DNA of 64,000 nt from Serpens gallinarum (GCF_014836765.1 NZ_JACSQG010000001.1:1047743-1111742); one strand, 5' to 3'. Positions 52,638-61,919 are shown, numbered from the stretch's first letter. Notes: generated by a model from the letters alone, not told the origin. Translations and numbers: made by a program.

Positions 52638-53418
52638 TCAAAAAGAATCGACCTCGCGCACATTGCTTGTGGCGCTACTGGTTTGCCTGGTTTGTTCGGT
52701 GTTCGTTGCGGGTGCCGCCGTGGCATTGCGTCCGACGCAGATTGAGAACCGTCAGCTCGATAAGCAGCGCAGCATCTTGGCCATTGCCGGTCTGGGTGAG
52801 GCCGGAATGAGCGGCAGCCAGATCAAGGCGCTGTATGCCGAGCGTATCGTGGCGAAAGTCGTCGATCTGCAGACCGGCACTTTCAGCGATGCCCATGATC
52901 CGGCCACGTTCGATGCCCTGGTCGCATCCAAGGATCCGGCATTGTCGGACGCGCTGTCGGGCAAAGAGGACATCGCTTCGATCAAGCGTCGCGAGCACTT
53001 CACCACCGTCTATATGGTGGAAACCAACGGTGAGCTGGAAACCCTGGTGCTTCCGGTGCGGGGCTACGGCCTGTGGTCGACCCTGCATGGCTTCATGGCG
53101 CTCAAGGGCGACTTGAACACAGTGCAAGGTTTTGGCTTCTATCAGCATGCTGAGACGCCGGGTCTGGGCGGCGAAGTCGACAACCCGAAATGGCGCGGGT
53201 TGTGGACGGGCAAGCAACTGTTCGACGCGGATGGCAGTGTTGATATTCAGATCATCAAAGGCAACGTGGACCAGCAGAACCCCGAGGCAGTTCATCAGGT
53301 CGATGGCCTGGCCGGGGCGACCCTGACCAGTAACGGCGTGAATAACCTGTTGCATTTCTGGCTCGGCGAAAAGGGCTTTGGTCCGTTCCTCGCCAAGCTG
53401 CGCGCTGGGGAGGCGTGA
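52630..53418 (+). CDS. nqrC: Na+-NADH:quinone reductase subunit NqrC
   Basis: 262 residues from the ATG at 52630 ([11 protein letters not shown]), which has GGAGG ten bases upstream inside nqrB. One N-terminal membrane segment and a periplasmic FMN-binding domain with the motif [13 protein letters not shown], where FMN is bonded to Thr by ApbE. The frame extends 39 bases upstream but those residues belong to nqrB. Confidence 0.95.
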   Translation: MSSQKESTSRTLLVALLVCLVCSVFVAGAAVALRPTQIENRQLDKQRSILAIAGLGEAGMSGSQIKALYAERIVAKVVDLQTGTFSDAHDPATFDALVASKDPALSDALSGKEDIASIKRREHFTTVYMVETNGELETLVLPVRGYGLWSTLHGFMALKGDLNTVQGFGFYQHAETPGLGGEVDNPKWRGLWTGKQLFDADGSVDIQIIKGNVDQQNPEAVHQVDGLAGATLTSNGVNNLLHFWLGEKGFGPFLAKLRAGEA

Positions 53419-53420
53419 AC

Positions 53421-54089
53421 ATGTCGCAACCCACTATCAAAGAAGTCGTTTTCAATCCGATCTTCAACAACAACCCCATTGGGCTGCAGATCCTTGGTAT
53501 TTGCTCGGCCCTGGCGGTTACCTCGAACCTGAAAACCGCCCTGGTCATGTCGATTGCGCTGACTCTGGTTACCGCGTTTTCGAGCATGTTCATCTCGATG
53601 ATCCGTAGCCAGATTCCCAGCTCGATCCGCATGATCGTGCAGATGGTGATCATTGCCTCGTTGGTGATCGTGGTGGATCAGGTACTCAAAGCCTATGCCT
53701 ATGCGCTGAGCAAGCAGCTCTCGGTGTTCGTCGGCCTGATCATCACCAACTGCATCGTGATGGGTCGCGCCGAAGCCTTTGCCATGCAGAATCCGCCCGT
53801 GCTGTCGTTTTTCGACGGCATCGGTAACGGTCTGGGTTACAGCATCATGTTGATTGCACTGGGCATCATTCGTGAGCTGTTCGGCTCCGGTACCCTGATG
53901 GGCTACGTCATCATCCCGGTGGTCAACGACGGTGGCTGGTATCTGCCCAACGGCATGCTGCTGCTGCCGCCTTCGGCGTTCTTCCTGATCGGTTTGTTCA
54001 TCTGGGGGCTGCGTAGCTGGAAGCGAGACCAAGTGGAAAAGCCAGACTTCAAGATGGCGCCGCAAGTCTCTAACAAGGAGGCTTACTAA
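53421..54089 (+). CDS. nqrD: Na+-NADH:quinone reductase subunit NqrD
   Basis: 222 residues from [19 protein letters not shown]. Six membrane segments; the paired-repeat cysteine-containing segment [13 protein letters not shown] is typical of NqrD/RnfE. With NqrE it holds the membrane iron centre. The stop overlaps the nqrE start (TAATG). Confidence 0.95.
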   Translation: MSQPTIKEVVFNPIFNNNPIGLQILGICSALAVTSNLKTALVMSIALTLVTAFSSMFISMIRSQIPSSIRMIVQMVIIASLVIVVDQVLKAYAYALSKQLSVFVGLIITNCIVMGRAEAFAMQNPPVLSFFDGIGNGLGYSIMLIALGIIRELFGSGTLMGYVIIPVVNDGGWYLPNGMLLLPPSAFFLIGLFIWGLRSWKRDQVEKPDFKMAPQVSNKEAY

Positions 54090-54697
54090 TGGAACATTAC
54101 ATCAGCCTGTTCGTGAAGGCCGTATTCGTCGAGAACATGGCCCTGGCGTTCTTCTTGGGCATGTGCACCTTCATCGCCATTTCCAAGAAGGTGGAAACTG
54201 CCATCGGGCTGGGCATTGCGGTGGTTGTTGTACAAGCCATCACGGTTCCGGCCAATAACCTGATCTACGCCTACCTGCTCAAGGATGGCGCGCTGGCCTG
54301 GGCTGGCCTGCCCGAGGTAGACCTGAGCTTCCTCGGTCTGCTCAGCTACATCGGTGTGATCGCCGCCATCGTGCAGATCATGGAGATGCTGCTCGATAAG
54401 TACGTTCCCAGTCTGTACAACGCCCTGGGCGTGTTTCTGCCGCTGATCACGGTTAACTGCGCGATCATGGGCGGCACGCTGTTCATGGTTGAACGTGATT
54501 ACAACTTCAGCGAAAGCGTGGTGTATGGCTTTGGTTCGGGGATTTCCTGGGCATTGGCCATTGCATTGCTGGCAGGTATCCGCGAGAAACTGAAATACAG
54601 TGACGTACCCGGGGGGCTGCAGGGGTTGGGTATCACCTTCATCACCATCGGTTTGATGTCGCTGGGTTTCATGTCTTTCTCTGGCGTACAGCTGTAA
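54089..54697 (+). CDS. nqrE: Na+-NADH:quinone reductase subunit NqrE
   Basis: 202 residues, six membrane segments, with [17 protein letters not shown] as the signature half-repeat matching NqrD. Forms the NqrD/E iron site that passes electrons across the membrane. Starts inside the nqrD stop. Confidence 0.95.
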   Translation: MEHYISLFVKAVFVENMALAFFLGMCTFIAISKKVETAIGLGIAVVVVQAITVPANNLIYAYLLKDGALAWAGLPEVDLSFLGLLSYIGVIAAIVQIMEMLLDKYVPSLYNALGVFLPLITVNCAIMGGTLFMVERDYNFSESVVYGFGSGISWALAIALLAGIREKLKYSDVPGGLQGLGITFITIGLMSLGFMSFSGVQL

Positions 54698-54710
54698 GGA
54701 CGGGATAAAC

Positions 54711-55934
54711 ATGACTTACGAAATTTTCCTGGCCATCGGCATGTTTACCGCCATCGTGTTGGCCTTGGTGGTAATGATTCTGATCGCACGCGCCAAGCTG
54801 GTTTCCAGTGGCGATGTGACGATCGAGATCAACGGCGAGAAGACCATTACGGTCGCTGCGGGCGGCAAGCTGCTGCAAACCCTGGCGGCTAATAATATTT
54901 TCCTCTCCTCGGCCTGTGGCGGCGGCGGTACATGCGCGCAGTGCAAATGCATCGTTACAAGTGGCGGTGGGGAGATGCTGCCCACCGAGGAGTCGCACTT
55001 CACTCGTCGTGAGGCCGGAGAAGGCTGGCGTCTTTCCTGCCAGGCCCCGGTCAAGCAGAACATGAGGATCGAAGTACCGGAAGAAATCTTCGGTGTGAAG
55101 AAGTGGGAATGCACGGTGGAGTCCAACCCCAACGTCGCCACCTTCATCAAAGAGCTGACCCTGCGCCTGCCGGAAGGCGAAGACGTGAACTTCCGCGCCG
55201 GCGGTTACGTGCAGCTGGAATGTCCGCCGCATGTGGTCAATTACAAGGATTTCGATATTCAGGAGGAATATCGCGGCGACTGGGACAAGTTCGACATGTG
55301 GCGCTACGTGTCCAAGGTTGATGAACCGGTCATCCGGGCCTATTCCATGGCGAACTACCCGGAAGAAAAGGGCATCGTTAAGTTCAATATCCGTATTGCT
55401 ACGCCGCCCCCCAAGGACGACACCATTCCGCCGGGCGTGATGTCTTCCTACGTCTTCAACCTCAAGCCGGGTGACAAGGTCACCGTGTATGGCCCCTTTG
55501 GCGACTTCTTCGCCAAAGAGACAGACGCGGAAATGGTCTTCATCGGCGGCGGGGCCGGTATGGCACCGATGCGCTCGCATATCATGGATCAGCTGCTGCG
55601 CCTGAAATCCACGCGCAAGATCAGCTTCTGGTACGGCGCGCGCTCGTTGCGCGAGGCGTTCTATGTCGACGAGTACGACCAGCTACAGGCCAAGAACGAT
55701 AACTTCGAATGGCATCTGGCGCTGTCCGACCCGCAAGCGGAAGACAACTGGGACGGCCCGACCGGCTTCATCCACAACGTGCTGTACGAGAACTACCTCA
55801 AGAGCCACCCGGCTCCCGAGGATTGCGAGTTCTACATGTGCGGCCCGCCGATGATGAACGCCTCGGTCATCAAGATGCTCACCGACCTGGGCGTCGAACC
55901 GGAGAATATCCTGCTCGATGACTTTGGCGGCTAG
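54711..55934 (+). CDS. nqrF: Na+-NADH:quinone reductase subunit NqrF
   Basis: 407 residues. N-terminal membrane anchor, plant-type [2Fe-2S] domain with [13 protein letters not shown] and the fourth cysteine in LSCQAP, then FAD-binding RAYSMANYP and NADH-binding [12 protein letters not shown] and MCGPPMM. It is the entry point for electrons from NADH. AAGGAC precedes the ATG. Confidence 0.96.
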   Translation: MTYEIFLAIGMFTAIVLALVVMILIARAKLVSSGDVTIEINGEKTITVAAGGKLLQTLAANNIFLSSACGGGGTCAQCKCIVTSGGGEMLPTEESHFTRREAGEGWRLSCQAPVKQNMRIEVPEEIFGVKKWECTVESNPNVATFIKELTLRLPEGEDVNFRAGGYVQLECPPHVVNYKDFDIQEEYRGDWDKFDMWRYVSKVDEPVIRAYSMANYPEEKGIVKFNIRIATPPPKDDTIPPGVMSSYVFNLKPGDKVTVYGPFGDFFAKETDAEMVFIGGGAGMAPMRSHIMDQLLRLKSTRKISFWYGARSLREAFYVDEYDQLQAKNDNFEWHLALSDPQAEDNWDGPTGFIHNVLYENYLKSHPAPEDCEFYMCGPPMMNASVIKMLTDLGVEPENILLDDFGG

Positions 55935-55935
55935 C

Positions 55936-56967
55936 ATGCGCTTGAGCTTCCTTCGGCCCGTCATGGTTGTCACTTCGGTGGCAGCCCTGGCGGGCTGCTG
56001 GTTTTCTGATGAGACACTGGAAACCTTCATGGGCCCGACCATGGGCAGCACCTATACGATCAAGTATGTGCGTGCTGCCGGTGCGCCGGACGTAGTGAAG
56101 GCCCAAGCAGAAGTCGAGGCGATTCTGGCCGAGGTCGATCTGCAGATGTCCACCTACCGCAGCGATTCGCTGATTGAAGGCTTCAACCAGGCCGCGGCGG
56201 GCTGCCAGCCCATGCCCGAGCCGGTGCTGGAGCTGGTGCGCTACGGCGAACAACTGGCCCGGCGCAGCGAGGGTGCCTTCGACCTGACGATCGAGCCTCT
56301 TCTCAATCTTTGGGGATTCGGACCGCAATCACGCGGCCAGCGCATTCCCAGTGCTGACGGATTGACCGCCGTGCGTGCCGAGTATGGCTACCAACGTCTA
56401 CAGGTTCGTGACGGTCAACTGTGCAAGGATCGTGATGGCATCCAAGTCGATTTCAACAGTATTGCCGCTGGGTATACGGTCGATCGTATCGCCGCGCGTC
56501 TGCAGCAGCTGGGGGTGAGCAGCTACCTGGTGGAAGTCACCGGCGAGCTCAAGGCCGAAGGGCGCAAGCCTGACGGTTCGCCCTGGCGGATCGCCATCGA
56601 GGCGCCGCAAAGCGAAGGGCGCGTGGCACAGCAGATTATCCAACTGGATGGTCTGGGCGTGTCCACCTCCGGCGATTACCGCAACTATTTCGAGCAGGAT
56701 GGCCAGCGTTACTCGCACACCCTTGATCCTCGACGTGCCGCGCCGATAAACCATAAGCTCGCGGCTGTCACGGTATTGGATAACTCAGCCATGCAGGCCG
56801 ATGGCTTGTCTACTGTGTTGATGGTCCTCGGCCCCGAGCAAGGCCTGGCGTTCGCCGAGGCCGAAAAAATCGCGGCGCTGTTTGTCGTACGTGACGAGAA
56901 TGGCTTCGTCAGCCACAGCACAGCCGCATTCGACGCGTTGTTCCCAACGCAAGGAGAACAGCCATGA
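55936..56967 (+). CDS. apbE: FMN transferase ApbE
   Basis: 343 residues from the ATG at 55936 (MRLSFLRPVM). Lipobox LAGC at the end of the signal peptide (Cys 22 or so). ApbE features: MGPTMGSTYTIKY, DFNSIAAGYTVDRIA, GELKAEGRKPDG and HTLDPRRAAPI. It attaches FMN to threonines of NqrB and NqrC in the periplasm. One base separates it from nqrF; its end overlaps nqrM. Confidence 0.94.
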   Translation: MRLSFLRPVMVVTSVAALAGCWFSDETLETFMGPTMGSTYTIKYVRAAGAPDVVKAQAEVEAILAEVDLQMSTYRSDSLIEGFNQAAAGCQPMPEPVLELVRYGEQLARRSEGAFDLTIEPLLNLWGFGPQSRGQRIPSADGLTAVRAEYGYQRLQVRDGQLCKDRDGIQVDFNSIAAGYTVDRIAARLQQLGVSSYLVEVTGELKAEGRKPDGSPWRIAIEAPQSEGRVAQQIIQLDGLGVSTSGDYRNYFEQDGQRYSHTLDPRRAAPINHKLAAVTVLDNSAMQADGLSTVLMVLGPEQGLAFAEAEKIAALFVVRDENGFVSHSTAAFDALFPTQGEQP

Positions 56968-57194
56968 CCTGGCTCGTGACATTCGCCGTTTTGCTGCTGG
57001 TCGTGCTGGGGATGGCCATTGGCGTGATCGCCGGCCGTAAACCCCTCGCCGGATCTTGCGGCGGGATCGCCAACCTGGGGATCGAGAAGGAATGCTCGAT
57101 CTGCGGCGGCGACCGGCAGAAATGCGAAGAAGTGAATTCCGACACTAGCGTCGACGGTCAGAACCTGGCCTACGACGCGAGCACCAAACGCTGA
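56964..57194 (+). CDS. nqrM: Nqr assembly factor NqrM
   Basis: 76 residues: one membrane segment (about 3-24) and a cysteine-rich tail with [19 protein letters not shown], the four Cys that define NqrM (DUF539). It supplies iron for the NqrD/E centre. ATGA overlap with apbE. Confidence 0.93.
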   Translation: MTWLVTFAVLLLVVLGMAIGVIAGRKPLAGSCGGIANLGIEKECSICGGDRQKCEEVNSDTSVDGQNLAYDASTKR

Positions 57195-57205
57195 CAGATC
57201 AATCT

Positions 57206-57226
57206 GCCGGCGTGCGCAGCGCCGGC
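57206..57226 (+). terminator. Hairpin after nqrM
   Basis: GCCGGCG, loop TGCGCAGC, CGCCGGC approximately at 57206-57226, without a T-run. A possible Rho-dependent end or 3' stabiliser of the nqr message. Confidence 0.4.
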
Positions 57227-57331
57227 CTTGCCCCCGGCGCGGCCGGGATCGATCCAAGCGGGCCGCCGCGTAGGCACCCGCTTTTGCCGCAGGCGCACGT
57301 GATGCCTGTGGCTCGTTCTAAAGGAGTAAAC

Positions 57332-58726
57332 ATGGCGGTCTATAACTACGACGTAGTGGTGCTGGGTTCCGGCCCGGCGGGCGAAGGTGCGGCAATCAAC
57401 GCCGTCAAGGCGGGACGCAAGGTCGCTGTGGTTGATGATCGCCCGCAAGTGGGCGGCAATTGCACTCATTTGGGGACCATTCCCTCCAAGGCGCTGCGTC
57501 ATTCGGTGCGCCAGATCATGCAGTACAACAACAACCCGCTGTTTCGCCAGATTGGCGATCCGCGCTGGTTCTCATTCCCCGACGTGCTGAAAAGCGCCGA
57601 GCGGGTAATCAGCAAGCAGGTCAGCTCGCGCACCGGCTACTACGCCCGCAATCGCATCGACACATACTTCGGCACCGCCAGCTTTGCTGACGAGCGCAGC
57701 GTCGAAGTGGTGATGCTCAATGGCGCGGTGGAAAAACTGGTGGCCAAGGACATCGTCATTGCCACGGGTTCGCGCCCTTACCGTCCGGCGGATGTCGACT
57801 TCAACCACCCGCGCATCTACGACAGCGACACCATCCTCAGCCTGACCCACACGCCGCGTCGCATCATCATCTATGGCGCTGGGGTGATTGGCACCGAGTA
57901 CGCCTCGATTTTCAGCGGCCTGGGCGTACTGGTCGACCTGATCGACAACCGCGACCAGTTGCTCAACTTCCTCGACGATGAAATCTCCGATGCGCTGAGT
58001 TATCACCTGCGCACCAATAACGTGATCATTCGTCACAACGAAGAGTATGAGCGCGTCGAAGGCGTGGACAACGGGGTGATCCTGCACCTGAAGTCCGGCA
58101 AGAAGATCAAGGCCGACGCCTTCTTGTGGAGCAACGGGCGTACCGGCAACACCGACAAACTGGCCCTGGAGAACGTCGGCTTGAAGGCCAATGGCCGTGG
58201 TCAGGTACAGGTGGATGAGTATTACCGCACCGCCGTGCCGAACATCTATGCCGCGGGCGATGTGATCGGCTGGCCCAGCCTGGCCAGTGCCGCCTTTGAC
58301 CAGGGGCGTTCGGCTGCCGGCAGCATCTCTGATAACGACACCTGGCGCTTCGTCGATGACGTGCCGACCGGTATCTACAGTATTCCGGAAATCAGCTCGA
58401 TCGGTAAAACCGAGCGGGAGCTGACCCAGGCCAAGGTGCCTTACGAAGTGGGCAAGGCATTCTTCAAGGGTATGGCTCGCGCACAGATCTCTTACGAACC
58501 GGTGGGTATGCTGAAGATCCTCTTCCACCGCGAAACCCTGGCCGTGCTCGGTGTGCATTGCTTCGGCTATCAGGCGTCGGAAATCGTCCACATCGGTCAG
58601 GCGATCATGAACCAGAAGGGCGAGGCGAATACCATCAAGTATTTCATCAACACCACCTTCAACTACCCGACCATGGCCGAAGCCTACCGCGTCGCCACCT
58701 TCGACGGCCTCAACCGGCTTTTTTGA
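57332..58726 (+). CDS. sthA: Soluble pyridine nucleotide transhydrogenase
   Basis: 464 residues from [19 protein letters not shown], with AAAGGAG six bases upstream. FAD site [10 protein letters not shown], the [13 protein letters not shown] segment with only one of the two redox cysteines of related disulfide reductases (typical of Sth), NAD-binding [13 protein letters not shown], and the C-terminal dimer interface. It moves hydride between NADPH and NAD+. It is the last backbone gene before the integron. Confidence 0.95.
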   Translation: MAVYNYDVVVLGSGPAGEGAAINAVKAGRKVAVVDDRPQVGGNCTHLGTIPSKALRHSVRQIMQYNNNPLFRQIGDPRWFSFPDVLKSAERVISKQVSSRTGYYARNRIDTYFGTASFADERSVEVVMLNGAVEKLVAKDIVIATGSRPYRPADVDFNHPRIYDSDTILSLTHTPRRIIIYGAGVIGTEYASIFSGLGVLVDLIDNRDQLLNFLDDEISDALSYHLRTNNVIIRHNEEYERVEGVDNGVILHLKSGKKIKADAFLWSNGRTGNTDKLALENVGLKANGRGQVQVDEYYRTAVPNIYAAGDVIGWPSLASAAFDQGRSAAGSISDNDTWRFVDDVPTGIYSIPEISSIGKTERELTQAKVPYEVGKAFFKGMARAQISYEPVGMLKILFHRETLAVLGVHCFGYQASEIVHIGQAIMNQKGEANTIKYFINTTFNYPTMAEAYRVATFDGLNRLF

Positions 58727-58842
58727 GCGGGTCCGCCCGGTGGCCTGAACCGGGCGGGGAGGACCCGTTCAGCAACTCCCGAGCCTGGCGCTGGCCAAAT
58801 CGGGAAAGTCTGTAATCAGGTAGTTTCTAGGGTAAGTCACAA

Positions 58843-58885
58843 CCAAAACGCCGGGCCTGCATGATCATGCGGCCCGGCGTTTTGG
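58843..58885. terminator. Long perfect inverted repeat after sthA
   Basis: A 15-base arm (58843-58857, CCAAAACGCCGGGCC) is exactly complementary to 58871-58885. The centre GCATGATCATGC (58859-58870) is itself a palindrome, so the stem can extend to 21 pairs with one bulged T. It is a strong two-way terminator for sthA and for the leftward intI. Confidence 0.88.
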
Positions 58886-59037
58886 TTTGCGGAAGGGTGC
58901 TGACGCCCTACGAAGGTCTCCCTGCGCCCGCTTGTCGATGCTGGCACTTCGCCGTAAGCTGCCCAAAAGGCTCACCTGGAGTGGGGCTGATAACAGGGAA
59001 TCTTCACCGGCTGGAGAGGGCGGTAGCGTGCCCGTAC
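58886..59037. other. Junction between backbone and integron, no gene
   Basis: 152 bases between the sthA terminator and the intI stop. No supported ORF, no repeat, no attC-like site. It may contain the left boundary of the integron, but nothing marks it. Confidence 0.5.
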
Positions 59038-60003
59038 TCAGCCCAGCGGGCTTTGCAAACCGGCGAAGCCTTGGCCGAGCACGTGGGTATAGATCTGTGT
59101 AGTTCGCACGTCGGCATGGCCAAGCAACGTCTGCACCGTACGAATATCGCTGCCACGGCGCAGCAACTCGGTCGCAAAGGTATGGCGGAACGTATGGCAG
59201 CTGGCTGGCTTGCGTACCGACGATTTGCGCACCGCAAACCTAACCGCCTTCTGTACAGCGGAGACGTGAATATGGTGCCGTACGGCGGTGCCCTCGCTGT
59301 TTTGGGATAGCGTTGTGGAAGGAAAGAACCATTGCCACTCGAAGGCGAATGGTGCGCCTGGATACTTTCGCGCAAGGGCAAAAGGCAGGCTGACGCCGGC
59401 CTTATAAAAGGATTCGCCGTCTTGCCACGCCTTCAGCATGCGTTGTTTACGTTCCTGTAGCGGTTCGATCAGAGAGGCGGGCAACAGTGTCGAGCGATCC
59501 TTGGCGCCCTTGCCGTCACGAACGGTGAGGATCTGCCGGTCAAAATCCACGTCTTTGATGCGCAGGCGCGTTGCTTCAACAACCCGAAGCCCGGCGCCGT
59601 ACATCAACGAGGCCAGCAAACGATGTGGCTTACCCAGCAACCCGATGATCTCCATGGCCTCTGCGTGGGTCAGCACTACGGGAATGCGTGGGGGACGCTT
59701 GACCCGCACCACCTCGCCTATTTCCCCCAGGGGCTGCTGCAGCACTTTCGCATATAGAAACACCAGCGAATTCAGCGCCAGGTTTTGAGTTGCCGCAGCA
59801 ACCCTACGGTGGGTCGCCAGCCAGCTAAGGAAAGCATTCACCTGCGCAGCGCCCATCTCCCGAGGGTGGCGCATCCGGTGAAAGCGAATGTAGAAGCGAA
59901 TCCAGTACCAGTACGCCTGCTCGGTACGGATGCTGTAGTGGTGCAGACGCATCACCGCCTGGAACTGCTCTTGAAGACGCGGTTGGGGAGCTGCCCTGTC
60001 CAT
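59038..60003 (-). CDS. intI: Integron integrase IntI
   Basis: 321 residues, tyrosine recombinase. Catalytic set: Arg in YGAGLRVVE, Lys in the beta-hairpin region (DGKGAKDR), [12 protein letters not shown] (His, Arg), [16 protein letters not shown] (His, nucleophile Tyr). The integron-specific insertion is present between the second and third motifs ([21 protein letters not shown]). GGAG lies six bases before the ATG. It inserts and excises cassettes at attI and attC. Apparently intact; divergent from the cassettes. Confidence 0.96.
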   Translation of the reverse strand: MDRAAPQPRLQEQFQAVMRLHHYSIRTEQAYWYWIRFYIRFHRMRHPREMGAAQVNAFLSWLATHRRVAAATQNLALNSLVFLYAKVLQQPLGEIGEVVRVKRPPRIPVVLTHAEAMEIIGLLGKPHRLLASLMYGAGLRVVEATRLRIKDVDFDRQILTVRDGKGAKDRSTLLPASLIEPLQERKQRMLKAWQDGESFYKAGVSLPFALARKYPGAPFAFEWQWFFPSTTLSQNSEGTAVRHHIHVSAVQKAVRFAVRKSSVRKPASCHTFRHTFATELLRRGSDIRTVQTLLGHADVRTTQIYTHVLGQGFAGLQSPLG

Positions 60004-60025
60004 GATGGCTCCAAAGAAGTGATGG

Positions 60026-60041
60026 CTGTGTTTTTGTACAG
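60026..60041. promoter_or_regulatory. LexA-type SOS box at intI
   Basis: On the intI strand CTG-TACAAAAACA-CAG, a full CTG-N10-CAG match with an A/T-rich centre, 22 bases before the intI start codon. It overlaps the predicted transcription start. SOS control of intI is known in Vibrio and class 1 integrons. Confidence 0.82.
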
Positions 60042-60042
60042 T

Positions 60043-60071
60043 GGTTTAGCTGAGGGTTAGACCGCGGTCAA
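60043..60071 (-). promoter_or_regulatory. Candidate intI promoter
   Basis: On the minus strand TTGACC (60066-60071), 17-base spacer, TAAACC (60043-60048). Good -35 and spacing, weak -10. The LexA box begins right after it. Confidence 0.45.
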
Positions 60072-60130
60072 GCGAATACGGGATGCAGGGGAGGGGTTGG
60101 CGGATCTGATTGTTTTCAAGGAGATTTCTT

Positions 60131-60148
60131 ATGGCCTTGGATGGTTGA
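60131..60148 (+). other. Possible 5-codon leader ORF in attI
   Basis: AAGGAG (60118-60123) lies seven bases before ATG GCC TTG GAT GGT TGA. It recalls ORF-11 in the attI1 site of class 1 integrons, a short leader that aids translation of first cassettes. Suggestive only. Confidence 0.35.
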
Positions 60149-60226
60149 AGGCGGAGTTATGTAGACCTCCATCGTTATTCGTTACGATGGGGGTCCATCT
60201 AATCACTGTTATAAGGCTAGAGAAGC

Positions 60227-60517
60227 ATGAGTGACGAATATAAGTTCGTTGAGTGCTGCACTCACGGCAAACAACAAGCAACATACGTGTGCCAACACAT
60301 CGTGCAAACCCTGAAAGATGGGAAGCCCAGAGGCTTTTGGTCAGCAGAACCGGAGCCGGGAGACGAGCGACCAGATTCATGGTGCACTGCCTGCGAAGAA
60401 AAGTTTAATAGCTTAGGCGGGGAATGGAATGATGAGTCGGAAGCATTTGCTGGTGTAACTTTGCTGTGTGGCGCCTGCTACGATCGAGCAAAAGAACTAA
60501 ATAGGAAAATATCGTGA
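60227..60517 (+). CDS. Cassette 1 protein, Cys/His-rich, unknown
   Basis: 96 residues, ATG 18 bases inside the cassette. Putative metal ligands: C10, C11, H13, C22, H24, then C53-x2-C56 and C81-x2-C84. The spacing suggests one or two structural zinc sites. The remainder is acidic and soluble. No enzyme motif. The GEWNDESEAFAG segment lies between the zinc knuckles. As the first cassette it is best placed for expression from an attI promoter. Not recognised beyond this. Confidence 0.75.
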   Translation: MSDEYKFVECCTHGKQQATYVCQHIVQTLKDGKPRGFWSAEPEPGDERPDSWCTACEEKFNSLGGEWNDESEAFAGVTLLCGACYDRAKELNRKIS

Positions 60518-60530
60518 TCGTGTAAAAGCC

Positions 60531-60618
60531 TTATAACAAGTCGCTCAACCGCGTTCGCTGCGCTCACTGGACTCGCAAAAGCTACGCTTTTGCTCGCCGG
60601 TTAGCTTAATCGTTAGCC
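60531..60618 (+). repeat. attC1 (88 bp)
   Basis: R'' TTATAAC (60531) to R' GTTAGCC (60612). The centre carries the loop type CTCGCAAAAG...CTTTTGCTCG shared with attC5. Confidence 0.9.
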
Positions 60619-60631
60619 CGTTGAGGAAAGT

Positions 60632-61012
60632 ATGGACATTATCTCAACCATCAGCACTTCAATCGGACTGGCCCAGCGCCTCCGCGAAATCTCAAAGAAC
60701 ATAGCTGACGCTGAGTTCAAGAACCTTCTCGCAGATCTTTCGAGTGAGCTAGCTGATGCCAAGTTGGAAGCTGCGTCTCTGAAAGAGAGGCTCGCTGCTT
60801 TGCAAGAGGAGAACATGCTGCTAAAGCAAACGGCATTGTCCTCGACTGAGAAGCCGAGCGGCAGAAAGTGGGGTTGTTACCAGTTTGAGGGCGAGACTGG
60901 CTTGTTCTGCCTAGGTTGCTGGGACTCAAAACGCAAAAAGTCTTCAACTACACGCATAAACACGCATTTTCGAAAGTGCTCGGTCTGCCAAGCCATGCTC
61001 GGCGCGGGCTAA
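60632..61012 (+). CDS. Cassette 2 protein, coiled coil plus zinc-like tail, unknown
   Basis: 126 residues. Residues about 20-68 form a heptad-like helix (ADLSSELADAKLEAASLKERL). The C-terminal half is compact with WGCYQF, C-x2-C (FCLGCW) and C-x2-C (KCSVCQ), probably one zinc site. GAGGAAAG precedes the ATG. Its attC differs in kind from the others in the array, which points to a different source integron. Similar small proteins occur elsewhere in bacteria, but I know no function. Confidence 0.75.
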   Translation: MDIISTISTSIGLAQRLREISKNIADAEFKNLLADLSSELADAKLEAASLKERLAALQEENMLLKQTALSSTEKPSGRKWGCYQFEGETGLFCLGCWDSKRKKSSTTRINTHFRKCSVCQAMLGAG

Positions 61013-61068
61013 CAATTCATTCAAGCCGACCACTGCTTCGCAGCGTCGGCTTAATTTTGACGTTAGGT
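61007..61068 (+). repeat. attC2 (62 bp), short aadA-like type
   Basis: R'' GGCTAAC (61007) to R' GTTAGGT (61062). It overlaps the stop of cassette 2. The inner AACAATTCATTCAAGCCGA and TCGGCTTAATTTTGACG arms resemble the attC of aadA-type resistance cassettes rather than the Pseudomonas type. Confidence 0.9.
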
Positions 61069-61076
61069 GCTAAACA

Positions 61077-61367
61077 ATGGACGCAAGCAAACTACTTGAG
61101 GATGTCAAAGATATTGAAAGCTTTTTGGTCTTTGCGCGCGCATTAGCAGCAGATCGTGCTGCATCTGTTGTACAGGAAAAGGCAAATCCGAGTTCACCAT
61201 ATGGCTCCGATGCTAATGGCTGGGAAAACACCACCATCGAGTCTTTTCTTGAAAGTGCAATCGCATGGGCTGAGGCTAGTGACTTCGGTCTAACTCAAGG
61301 TCTTTCTCTATCAAATCCGTGGAAGCAATTTGCTGCTTTTCTTTACTGCGGGAAAATTTATGAGTAA
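61077..61367 (+). CDS. Cassette 3 protein, DUF7660-like, unknown
   Basis: 96 residues, acidic, soluble. The pattern ESFLVFARALAADR ... GWENTTIESFLESAIAWAE resembles the DUF7660 family (name from memory). Conserved aromatic C-terminal NPWKQFAAFLYCGKIYE. ATG 14 bases inside the cassette without a clear ribosome site. Function unknown; such proteins are common cargo near toxin-immunity loci, but nothing here shows that role. Confidence 0.7.
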   Translation: MDASKLLEDVKDIESFLVFARALAADRAASVVQEKANPSSPYGSDANGWENTTIESFLESAIAWAEASDFGLTQGLSLSNPWKQFAAFLYCGKIYE

Positions 61368-61369
61368 AC

Positions 61370-61446
61370 ACCTAACTATGCGCTCAAATCGCTCACTTCG
61401 TTCGCTGGGACCGGCTAAAGCCGGCCCCTTAGCTTAACCGTTAGAC
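61370..61446 (+). repeat. attC3 (77 bp)
   Basis: R'' ACCTAAC (61370) to R' GTTAGAC (61440). Centre of the GGGACCGGCTAAAGCCGGCCCC type. Confidence 0.9.
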
Positions 61447-61453
61447 CTAGATC

Positions 61454-61837
61454 ATGAATGGACTTACCCGCGAGGACTCATCGACTATCGCCTTTGTAGT
61501 GAATTGCTATTTCAGTGATGCAATCAACACGGATGAATTGCAGCAATGGGCTTTTTGGGTTATGGAGTCAAATGAATCATATCCAGACTACATAGCTGAG
61601 CTGCTGAATTTTAATACTCCTCGATCCCATATATACAAAGTAATCGGTTTCAGCCCAAGCCGTAGCTTCACAATACGTGAGGATGAAGCAATTTGTGGAA
61701 TAGCATGTCTGCGTGGGCGTGAGGTCTTTGATGGTCCAGATAAGGATCAAGCTTTGAATTCGTTGCACAATGACCAGGAAATTCTTGCTGAATTCCAAGC
61801 CACTTTTCCATTCATCCAGGTAAGGAACAAGGTCTAA
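61454..61837 (+). CDS. Cassette 4 protein, unknown
   Basis: 127 residues, acidic, soluble, no signal or membrane segment. The N-terminal half is helical (STIAFVVNCYFSDAINTDELQQWAFWVM). The second half has FSPSRSFTIREDEAICGIACLRG. The tail is IQVRNKV. ATG 13 bases inside the cassette. I do not recognise it. Confidence 0.7.
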   Translation: MNGLTREDSSTIAFVVNCYFSDAINTDELQQWAFWVMESNESYPDYIAELLNFNTPRSHIYKVIGFSPSRSFTIREDEAICGIACLRGREVFDGPDKDQALNSLHNDQEILAEFQATFPFIQVRNKV

Positions 61838-61919
61838 CAAATGGTTCAAGTCGTTCGCTCCGCTCACTAGGGACGTCCGCAAGCTGCGCTCGCGGCCGCC
61901 CCTTAACCAAACGTTATAT
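61832..61919 (+). repeat. attC4 (88 bp)
   Basis: R'' GTCTAAC (61832), overlapping the cassette 4 stop, to R' GTTATAT (61913). Its centre (GGACGTCCGCAAGCTGCGCTCGCGG) is unlike the other seven. Confidence 0.9.

Larger units (their letters stand above)
60042..60214 (+). other. attI region with insertion point at GTTATAA
   Basis: The core GTTATAA (60208-60214) begins cassette 1. This is supported because the R'' of attC1 is TTATAAC, its exact complement. Upstream lie a hairpin CCATCGT/ACGATGG (60169-60190) and a second core-like GTTAGAC (60056-60062). The left limit of attI is not defined by sequence. Confidence 0.75.

Noticed and set aside
58861..59310. Plus-strand ORF from the sthA terminator into intI
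   Set aside because: It begins in a terminator stem and continues antisense to the integrase active-site region.
60056..60062. GTTAGAC as the attI insertion point
   Set aside because: It fits GTTRRRY, but the R'' of attC1 (TTATAAC) pairs with GTTATAA at 60208, not with this site. It may be a relic or secondary site.
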